From an uncultured Saprospiraceae bacterium (GTDB lineage: Bacteria; Bacteroidota; Bacteroidia; Chitinophagales; Saprospiraceae), in NCBI GenBank assembly GCA_943788055.1, contig CALSOU010000001.1, positions 1 through 64,000 of the forward strand: a DNA stretch of 64,000 nucleotides. Reading direction: 5' to 3'. The notes beneath the pieces were generated by a model. That model was not told where the DNA came from. It was given only the letters and a program-made list of their open reading frames with translations, and ran no database searches. The position numbers and the translations under genes were made by a program. Positions within the stretch are counted from its first letter, which is position 1, and every line of letters begins with the position of its first letter. Shown here one piece after another: positions 57,216 to 64,000 of the stretch.

Positions 57216-60086
57216 TCAATAATCTAAGATAAACTTTGCTAGATTTTGACCTTGCTGCAAGTTTAGCTTTTTTCTCAATCTGAACCTGCCAATTTCAACA
57301 CCACGTTTCGAAATATTCATCAGACTTGCGATTTCTTTAGTGCTAAGATTAAGTCGTAGAAACGTGCACAGCTTCTGATCATTCGGAGATAAATCCTTGA
57401 AGCGGTTTCTAAGGCGCTCTAAGAAGTCTCCGTGAACTTTGTTGAACTGACTTTCAAACTGAACCCAGTCATCTTGTACTCTTAGAGATCTTTCTATATC
57501 TAGTATTATCGAATTGAGCGACTTTTTAGTTTTGTCGCTGATTCCGCTTTCATTGAGGCTTTCCAAACGAGATTTAATCTTTTCAATAAGCTCGTTTTTT
57601 ACTACAAGATTCATAGTCGAACCTGAAAGTGCTTGGTTCAAGAAGTTGAGTTCATTTTGTGCTTTTTCCAACTGTAATTGACGCACTTCATCTTCTTTCT
57701 TAGATTCAATACGCGATATTTCTTCCTTTTTACTTTGGGTAAGCTGTACTTTCGATTTCTCAAATTCCACGTTTTGACGACTAAACCACCTTGAAATGTA
57801 ATAATATAGTAGAGAAAGTGCAACCAATGCTAGTAAAGCATAAATGTATTTAGCGAAAGTTGTTGCGTAGAACGGAGCTAGTACTTCAATAGACATTGAT
57901 CTGCCAGAAATTGTTCTACCCATTCGGTCTCTACTTTCAAATCTGAACTTGTATGAACCAGACTTCAGGTTAGTGTAAGTCTTATATGGTGTGTTTTCCC
58001 AAGGTCCGAATTCCTTATCAAACCCTTCTAGTTGGAAACGGAATTCATTCCCATTGCCTAGGTTGAAGGCAGGAAGGGCAACAGCTAATTGTATCAAATT
58101 GGCATTGGGGGGCACATCTAGTTCTATTGCGGTATTGTTTTCCTCACCAAATACTTCCTTTTTGTATAAGAAGTCATTTTCAGAGGAAGTTTTAACCCAC
58201 TTTACGTATAAAGGATATGTTTGAATGATTTGATTTTCCTCTTCTGGGTAGTATCTTATAAACCCCTCATTTGCAGCATAGCTTACTCCCTTTGTCATAG
58301 TCCTAGAAAAATTCAAAAGGTCGTTATTCATGGAATATCGTAATGGTGATAGGGATGAGTTTTGGAATTTGTAATTGTTGTTACTTATCCTTTTGAAATA
58401 CCCTATGAAATCATCCGTAAACACATGTATGTTATTATACGCATCTTCATCAATTAGGTGAACTTGTCGATTCTCTAGCTGACTTTCAAATAGATGAGAG
58501 TCTTTGAGAACGATATTTTGTTGGTCTAGGACATAAAGTCCTTTTTTCGAAGCTACGTATATTTCTCCTTGGATTTTCTTAACAATTACTTCGCTTAAAG
58601 GTACATTATTGGCTGAATCGATTTCTGTTGTTGATATCAGTTTTAGATTGTCCAAATCTACTTTTAGATTATATAGGCCTTTATAAAACTGACTTACCCA
58701 TAGAGTTCCTCTATCATCTTCTTCGAAGAATCTACTTGACTCGTTAAATCCTTCAATTTTTCCTAAATGAACAAGCTTGTCGTCAACCCACTTAAAAACG
58801 TGTAGACCCTTGTAAGTACCACCTATGAGGTAATTTGAATTTTGTGTCAGTGGCTTAATATCCCATAGACCTTCTATTGGAGCTATTTGCTCCACTTTCT
58901 CTCCATCAGCCAAGAGAAGTCCTGACTGGCTGCAAACATAGACGTCATTTCTTAGTTTTTTTATACTGTAGGAAGGTCCTTCAGTTGATGGAATTAGCTT
59001 TGCTTTCTCTTCATTTTCCGCCTTGATAAATAAACCCGACGATGTTGTGTAGTAAGTGTATTTACCATCTTCCAAATAGTCATAGCCACTGCCATCGAGG
59101 CCGTTTTTATCATTAACCAATCGAACAGAGGAATGTAAATCAACTATCGAAATTCCATTTTGCATACCTATCCACAAGTTACCGTTGAAATCTTCAAATG
59201 TTTTGAGGCACACATCACTTTGTAAGCCGTCAGATTTAGACAATTGTATAATCTCACGACTTTTCCAATCTGCAATATAGATACCCGAGGTTTGTGTAGA
59301 AATAGCAATTCTTCCATCTGATAATTCTTGCACGTGATTAATGTATTGGCCAACTAGCTTCATTTGTAATTTATTCAAAAAGTCGAAATTAATAGAGCTA
59401 CTTTTCGAGTATATCTTGCCAGATTGACTGAACAGGATCAATTCGCGATCATTTTCTACGATGCCCTTGATGATTTCACTTGGTTCTTCAAGCTTTTGAT
59501 GTAACTCTAGAGAATTTCCTTTGAGCCTGTAGATATGACTTTCGTTCGATTGAACAAAAAGTTGATTGTTTACTAAAAAACTCCTTCTCAAGCCTGAAGG
59601 GAGAGTTATCGGATTTAGGGAATTTCCATCGAATTGGAAAATACCTCGAAATGTGCAGAAGTAAACTTTTCCATCTAGGTAAAATACGTCCCATACCTCA
59701 TCAAAATCTCTGAATTGCTCATGTAAAAGCTCTGTTAGTGAATGATATTTCCAGTCATTTTCGTAATACCCGAAGTCACCTTGGGAACCAAAAAAGAGTC
59801 GATTGCTAACACTATCGAAAAACAGTGAGCGTTCCTTTTTGCCCGAGTTAACTCTGTGCACTGTCCATTCTGTACCGTCGAATTCTAGGATCCCCAAGTT
59901 GTTTGCTACAAAAACTGAAAGACTTCTATTTTGAGCGAAGGAGTTGTTTTGTATTCCAGCTCGATAGTCCTCTGGGCTAAAATTTCTAATAAGATATTGT
60001 CCATTTTGACCTGTCAAAGTGTAACATGTAAAAAGAAGGATGAAATAAGCTAATAATTTCAACTTGTAGCAATGGAATTTTTCCAT
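57216..60086 (-). CDS. Membrane-spanning one-component regulator: Reg_prop propeller, Y_Y_Y, TM, LuxR HTH
   Basis: 956 residues from ATG 60086 (MEKFHCYKLKLLAYFILLFT signal/anchor). It has about 14 Reg_prop propeller segments (40-650; SDGLQSDVCLKTFEDFNGNLWIG-type blade pattern), a Y_Y_Y domain (about 680-740: NTPYKTYTNLKSGSYKFRFE), one TM (AKYIYALLALVALSLLYYYI), a coiled coil, and a C-terminal LuxR/GerE HTH (LRLNLSTKEIASLMNISKRG then VEIGRFRLRKKLNLQ). There is no kinase or receiver domain. Such proteins sense extracellular glycan fragments and switch on adjacent polysaccharide utilisation genes. It is divergent from the glycosidase-barrel gene, which fits. Confidence 0.9.
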   Translation of the reverse strand: MEKFHCYKLKLLAYFILLFTCYTLTGQNGQYLIRNFSPEDYRAGIQNNSFAQNRSLSVFVANNLGILEFDGTEWTVHRVNSGKKERSLFFDSVSNRLFFGSQGDFGYYENDWKYHSLTELLHEQFRDFDEVWDVFYLDGKVYFCTFRGIFQFDGNSLNPITLPSGLRRSFLVNNQLFVQSNESHIYRLKGNSLELHQKLEEPSEIIKGIVENDRELILFSQSGKIYSKSSSINFDFLNKLQMKLVGQYINHVQELSDGRIAISTQTSGIYIADWKSREIIQLSKSDGLQSDVCLKTFEDFNGNLWIGMQNGISIVDLHSSVRLVNDKNGLDGSGYDYLEDGKYTYYTTSSGLFIKAENEEKAKLIPSTEGPSYSIKKLRNDVYVCSQSGLLLADGEKVEQIAPIEGLWDIKPLTQNSNYLIGGTYKGLHVFKWVDDKLVHLGKIEGFNESSRFFEEDDRGTLWVSQFYKGLYNLKVDLDNLKLISTTEIDSANNVPLSEVIVKKIQGEIYVASKKGLYVLDQQNIVLKDSHLFESQLENRQVHLIDEDAYNNIHVFTDDFIGYFKRISNNNYKFQNSSLSPLRYSMNNDLLNFSRTMTKGVSYAANEGFIRYYPEEENQIIQTYPLYVKWVKTSSENDFLYKKEVFGEENNTAIELDVPPNANLIQLAVALPAFNLGNGNEFRFQLEGFDKEFGPWENTPYKTYTNLKSGSYKFRFESRDRMGRTISGRSMSIEVLAPFYATTFAKYIYALLALVALSLLYYYISRWFSRQNVEFEKSKVQLTQSKKEEISRIESKKEDEVRQLQLEKAQNELNFLNQALSGSTMNLVVKNELIEKIKSRLESLNESGISDKTKKSLNSIILDIERSLRVQDDWVQFESQFNKVHGDFLERLRNRFKDLSPNDQKLCTFLRLNLSTKEIASLMNISKRGVEIGRFRLRKKLNLQQGQNLAKFILDY

Positions 60087-60267
60087 GAGAAGTTCTTGGA
60101 ATTTTATAAACAATTGATAAACAATATTTTAATATTTTTTGGTTGAACTAATGTAGTATAATTTTTTTGACACAAGAAAGAATTGATGAAAGTATTTTCG
60201 TTTGTAGCCTTGATATTTTACTTAATATTGCAACGTTTGTCAACCACCACTGCAAATTTTATGTGGT

Positions 60268-60294
60268 TTGCACATGTGCAATTAAATTTAAATT
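60268..60294. promoter_or_regulatory. Candidate operator between the regulator and the glycosidase
   Basis: Perfect 14-base palindrome TTGCACATGTGCAA (60268-60281) followed by AATTTAAATT (60285-60294). A nearby TGCAAA...TTTGCA pair sits within 60251-60272. Central in the 317-base divergent promoter region. Confidence 0.4.
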
Positions 60295-60403
60295 GTAGAT
60301 CAGTAGTTCTGGAATGAGAAATATTTAAACTATCTATTTTAATTAAGCTATTTTACTTTGTGTGGTGTCTTATGCACCGCTGGAACCTTCAAAACTTTTG
60401 TAC

Positions 60404-63400
60404 ATGAAGAATTTTACATGTGTCTTCTTGCTTCTATTATTAGGTGTTTTAAGCCATGGTCAAACTCAGAGAGTCCATGTCATTAGTGATGTGACAGGAA
60501 ACAAGCTCCAAGTTAATGGAAAGCCATTCATGATAAATGGTATGAATTGGGATTATATTCCAATAGGAACTAATACTGTAAATGCAGATTTTTGGAATAA
60601 TTCAGATGATGTTATTAAAGCAGGTTTGGATTCTGAAATGGCTTTATTGAAGAATATGAACGTCAATGTGATTAGACAATACACAGGAGTGCCAGCAAGA
60701 TGGATAAAGTATATCTATGAAAATTATGGCATATATACAATGCTAAATCACTCTTTTGGTCGATATGGCCTTACCTTAGATGGAGTCTGGACACCTGTTA
60801 CTCAATATGATGAAGAGAGAACCCAGAAGTTCTTGATGGATGAAGTAGCAAAGCTAGTAGCGGAATATCGAAATACGCCTGGATTATTGATGTATTTACT
60901 AGGTAATGAAAACAATTATGGTCTTTTCTGGCAAGGATCTGAGACTGAAGAGTTTCCAGATGATGAAGGTAGAATAAACTTTATTGGAGAGAAGAGGGGA
61001 AGGCCAATGTACAAGTTGATGAACGACGCTGCAAAAGCCATTAAAGCTGTTGATTCAAATCACCCTGTTGCTATCTGTAATGGGGATGTTTTGTTTATCG
61101 ATATTATTGCGCAAGAATGCACGGACGTTGATATTTACGGGACAAATACTTATAGGGGAGAATCGTTTGGCGATATGTTTCAAGTTGTTGAGGACAAACT
61201 TGATATGCCAATCATGTTTACTGAATTTGGTGCAGATGCATTCAGCGCAAAAAATAATGCGGAAGACCAAGAGTCGCAAGCATATTACATGGTCAAAAAT
61301 TGGAAAGAGATTTATGAAAATGCTGCAGGAGTTGGAAAAGTAGGTAATTCGATTGGAGGTTTTACATTTCAATTCAGTGATGGTTGGTGGAAATTCGGTT
61401 TTGACGATAGAGAGAATGCTGATCAACATGATAACAATGCGTCTTGGAGCAATGGAGGGTATTATAAAGACTACACTGAGGGGCAGAATAACATGAATGA
61501 GGAGTGGTTCGGCATTTGCGCCAAAGGGCCAACCAATGAAAGAGGTCTTTATACACTATATCCTAGAGCTGCTTATTACTCTCTGCGAGAAGCTCACAAG
61601 TTGAATCCATATGCTAGTGGAACTACTGTACAGTCTGTAAATGCCTATTTTGACAATATTCAGATAGTTGATGCAATGCTCAGAGCAAGAGGTGACAAAG
61701 CTGCTCTAGGGGGGGGCAAGAAAGTTAGCCTCAGTAATTTTCGAGCTAAGTTTGAAACGTACAACACAGGCGGCACGCTTCTTACTACTCCAAGTTCGCC
61801 AGATCCAGATGCGCTTAACAATCCTGCCGCAGCTTCCTATCCGGATGAAACGGGTTTCGATCACATGCAGTCTTTCTTTATAGGTGTGGAAGCTAATCCG
61901 ACTCCTAATTTGAGAGCAAGTACTACATTCAATGTTGTTGGTAATGTAGCAGATAATCCAATCAATGAGATTTTTTATGAGAACATAGTCCGCGGTCGAA
62001 ATGGAACTCGTGTTGATGGAAATTTGAGGTTGTACAATGCAGATTTCGATTGGACAACGAAGGATTTTGACCTACGAGGATTTTATCGAACTGGTCACTA
62101 TCATTGGCAATATGAAGGAGATTTTTTTGGACTCTATCCAGAATCTAACTACGGTCCGAATCTAGATATTTACAATGGTGAAATTTTGGGTATGGAAGTA
62201 GATGGGAAGAATGTATTTTCGGGATTCCATGCTGCATTTGGGCCTCAATTGTGGTGGGGTGCAAACCCAGCTGTACTTTTAAAATATGGTCGTAAAATCA
62301 AGAAATTCAAGATAACCGGTATCTTTCATGAAGATATTGATGATGCTCCTGAATTTGTTACATCTATAGCCGTACCAATGCCAAAAACAAGAAGGGCTGC
62401 CGTACATGTCGAACGTAAGATTGGGCCTTTAACATTTGAATTTGGTGGAATTTGGGGAGGGTCCCCTCTAAATGGTAGAGGTTTTCAGATTGTAACTGGA
62501 GAATCTGGTAATTATACAGTTTACGAAGATGAGATTAAGGCTACTGATAACTGGGGCGCAAAAGCGAAGGTGAAGTACACGAACGGAGCATTTAATTGGT
62601 ACGCTCAAGGTTCTACAATGGGACTTGTGGCTAACGGTGGTTTTGATGCAACTCGTACATTTACAGGTTGGACATTAAAAGATAGTGGCAGTGGGAATAT
62701 GAATAATTTCTTAACAGGATTTACTTTCTTATTTGGAAACTTCCAGATCGCACCAAATTTCTTATGGCAAAAACCACTTGTCGACCCTATGCCAAATGAC
62801 GTTGGAGCACCAGGAAGACTAAGGAATATTTTAGATGATCCGTTTGCAGTCCGAGGTGGTAACAGAGAAACTGTTGCTGGAGAATTACTTGTAACTTTCG
62901 ATCCAACTCCGGGAACGTGGATGTATGAGTGGGATAATGATCGAACGGAGGATGCAAAATTCGCCATCAGCGCTGGATTTGTTTACCGACATCTACCAAC
63001 AACACAAGATGCTGCAATTGGATTCTTAGGAAATAGAACTTCTTTTGCGTTTCCTCAGTCAGCACCTGCACAAGATTTATGGCAAGCAAATGTAAGGATG
63101 GTTTCAAAAATCAATTCTGATTTAGGTTTTATAGCTAATTTACTCGCTGGAACCGCACAATCTAACGGTAGTGATGACAGGGTTATCGAAAGGTATGCAA
63201 TAGATTTAAGAACTGTTTACAAAAAGATGAAACTTACAACTAATTATAAAATTAATGATTGGGGGCCATTTGATTATCATAGAGATTTTAACTTGACTTA
63301 CCCACAACAAGCGGTATTGGATATTTCAACTACTTTAGGTAAACCCGATTGGTTCTTGTTACCGAGTACACAGTTAGGACTTCTATGTACTTGGAGGACC

Positions 63401-63541
63401 TTAAATCAGTTTTCACCTCGGTATCTTCCAAATCAAACTGCTTCTGAATTTGCAACAGAACCAATACTTACTCCTGTCGGATTTGGTAATGGTACTGAAT
63501 GGGAAATCAGAACTTACTTCCATATTAATATTGGTAAATAG
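60404..63541 (+). CDS. Glycosidase with TIM barrel fused to an outer-membrane beta-barrel
   Basis: 1045 residues from ATG 60404 (signal MKNFTCVFLLLLLGVLSHGQ). Residues 35-420 are a clan-A type TIM barrel: PFMINGMNWDYIPIG, NVNVIRQYTGVPARWIKYI, acid/base Glu169 in GNENN, nucleophile Glu274 in MFTEFGADAF, as in GH2/GH5-like enzymes. From about 430 to the end it is strand-rich with Gly/aromatic girdles (FFIGVEANPTPNLRASTTFN, DLRGFYRTGHYHWQYEGDFF, FEFGGIWGGSPLNG...), ending in WEIRTYFHINIGK, i.e. an outer-membrane barrel. Likely a surface-tethered glycanase of a polysaccharide utilisation locus. Substrate unknown, perhaps a beta-glucan. Confidence 0.8.
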   Translation: MKNFTCVFLLLLLGVLSHGQTQRVHVISDVTGNKLQVNGKPFMINGMNWDYIPIGTNTVNADFWNNSDDVIKAGLDSEMALLKNMNVNVIRQYTGVPARWIKYIYENYGIYTMLNHSFGRYGLTLDGVWTPVTQYDEERTQKFLMDEVAKLVAEYRNTPGLLMYLLGNENNYGLFWQGSETEEFPDDEGRINFIGEKRGRPMYKLMNDAAKAIKAVDSNHPVAICNGDVLFIDIIAQECTDVDIYGTNTYRGESFGDMFQVVEDKLDMPIMFTEFGADAFSAKNNAEDQESQAYYMVKNWKEIYENAAGVGKVGNSIGGFTFQFSDGWWKFGFDDRENADQHDNNASWSNGGYYKDYTEGQNNMNEEWFGICAKGPTNERGLYTLYPRAAYYSLREAHKLNPYASGTTVQSVNAYFDNIQIVDAMLRARGDKAALGGGKKVSLSNFRAKFETYNTGGTLLTTPSSPDPDALNNPAAASYPDETGFDHMQSFFIGVEANPTPNLRASTTFNVVGNVADNPINEIFYENIVRGRNGTRVDGNLRLYNADFDWTTKDFDLRGFYRTGHYHWQYEGDFFGLYPESNYGPNLDIYNGEILGMEVDGKNVFSGFHAAFGPQLWWGANPAVLLKYGRKIKKFKITGIFHEDIDDAPEFVTSIAVPMPKTRRAAVHVERKIGPLTFEFGGIWGGSPLNGRGFQIVTGESGNYTVYEDEIKATDNWGAKAKVKYTNGAFNWYAQGSTMGLVANGGFDATRTFTGWTLKDSGSGNMNNFLTGFTFLFGNFQIAPNFLWQKPLVDPMPNDVGAPGRLRNILDDPFAVRGGNRETVAGELLVTFDPTPGTWMYEWDNDRTEDAKFAISAGFVYRHLPTTQDAAIGFLGNRTSFAFPQSAPAQDLWQANVRMVSKINSDLGFIANLLAGTAQSNGSDDRVIERYAIDLRTVYKKMKLTTNYKINDWGPFDYHRDFNLTYPQQAVLDISTTLGKPDWFLLPSTQLGLLCTWRTLNQFSPRYLPNQTASEFATEPILTPVGFGNGTEWEIRTYFHINIGK

Positions 63542-63565
63542 ATAAAAGCTAAATAGATATATATT

Positions 63566-64000
63566 ATGAAGAAAAATATCATCATGAAATCAAACTTGTT
63601 ACTACTGCTTGCAATCACGTTCATTTTTAGTAGTTGTGAAAGAGATATTTCGGAAGATGCGACATTAGCAACTTTCCCTAAGAACGGTAACGTTTTCATC
63701 GATGATTTTAGCTCAGGCTTAGAATACCTGCCATTTGAAGGTTCCTTTTTTGCTGCTTTTTCAGTAGATACAGAAACAAAGTACGACGGAACCGCTGCAA
63801 TGCGTTTTGATGTGCCTAATGTCAATGATCCAAATGGAGCATATGCTGGAGCGATTTTTCCAGACTATGGAAAAAGAGACCTTTCCGATTTCGATGCGCT
63901 TACATTTTGGGCGAAAGCCACAAAAAAAGGAACTATTAATGAAATTGGTTTTGGACAGGATTTCCTAGATAATAAGTACTTAGTTACGTACAAAAATCTT
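63566..64000 (+). CDS. Surface glycan-binding lipoprotein, cut by window end
   Basis: Starts MKKNIIMKSNLLLLLAITF, with lipobox IFSSC. DDFSSGLEYLPFEGSFFAAF, then DGTAAMRFDVPN, GAYAGAIFPDYGKRDLSDFD and ALTFWAKATKKGT resemble CBM11/CBM-like jelly-roll domains. 145 codons fall within the window and there is no stop before the edge. It follows the glycosidase by 25 bases and is probably its operon partner. Confidence 0.75.
   Translation, partial: MKKNIIMKSNLLLLLAITFIFSSCERDISEDATLATFPKNGNVFIDDFSSGLEYLPFEGSFFAAFSVDTETKYDGTAAMRFDVPNVNDPNGAYAGAIFPDYGKRDLSDFDALTFWAKATKKGTINEIGFGQDFLDNKYLVTYKNL

Overview
The window reads as a piece of a Bacteroidota chromosome, most likely of a Saprospiria-like (Lewinella/Saprospiraceae-like) marine bacterium. 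The pointers are type IX secretion sorting tails (YPNP...), a 2050-residue surface protein with a dockerin-like calcium repeat, a BT_3928-type DoxX protein, the long Bacteroidota form of NusB, -7 boxes of the TAnnTTTG type, an SLC45-like MFS sugar transporter, and a one-component Y_Y_Y/LuxR regulator beside a glycoside hydrolase. The taxon is inferred from gene style and was not tested.

Layout. 0.4-4 kb: MFS sugar transporter, a frameshifted small gene, a ChaN-family protein. 4-10.4 kb: a type I restriction-modification locus (hsdR frameshifted, hsdS, hsdM, small XRE regulator) bounded by attC-like ends. 10.6-16.3 kb: S9 peptidase, ornithine aminotransferase, CoaE, YigZ, EamA. 16.4-27.3 kb (plus strand): DUF1599, DoxX/BT_3928, NusB, OmpA-like protein, GuaA, a binding-protein-like lipoprotein, a TrmH methyltransferase, an aspartate-type aminotransferase, an acyl-CoA carboxylase beta subunit. 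27.3-35.8 kb: two divergent secreted T9SS proteins. 36-49.5 kb: nucleoside transporter and uridine kinase, RidA, a dead GNAT gene, DUF2520, CcmF/CcsA and CcmE, QueD, an ABC exporter, MurB, an Omp28-like protein, GNAT. 49.8-54.9 kb: an array of short, mostly damaged genes separated by attC-like sites, with no integrase visible (a CALIN-type array). 55.4-57.1 kb: a membrane protein and two truncated convergent gene remnants. 57.2-64 kb: start of a polysaccharide utilisation locus (membrane regulator, glycosidase fused to an outer-membrane barrel, lipoprotein cut by the window end).

Most notable. (1) An attC-like cassette array at 49.8-54.9 kb. Two of its cassettes have their first nine bases exactly complementary to the R''-like start of their own 3' site, which is the organisation of integron cassettes. 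It carries a DUF262-HNH-AlbA_2 fusion of the GmrSD defence type. (2) The whole hsd locus has the same cassette-like architecture, with a 10-base complementary pair at its ends and an attC-like site sharing 49 identical bases with one in the array 46 kb away. (3) At least nine genes are broken only by single-base gains or losses, mostly in homopolymers. Each recovers a length divisible by three when corrected. This includes nusB, so sequence error is a strong alternative to real decay. The GNAT gene at 38.4-39.0 kb is different: it carries two in-frame nonsense codons.

No tRNA, rRNA, CRISPR array, IS transposase or integrase was seen.
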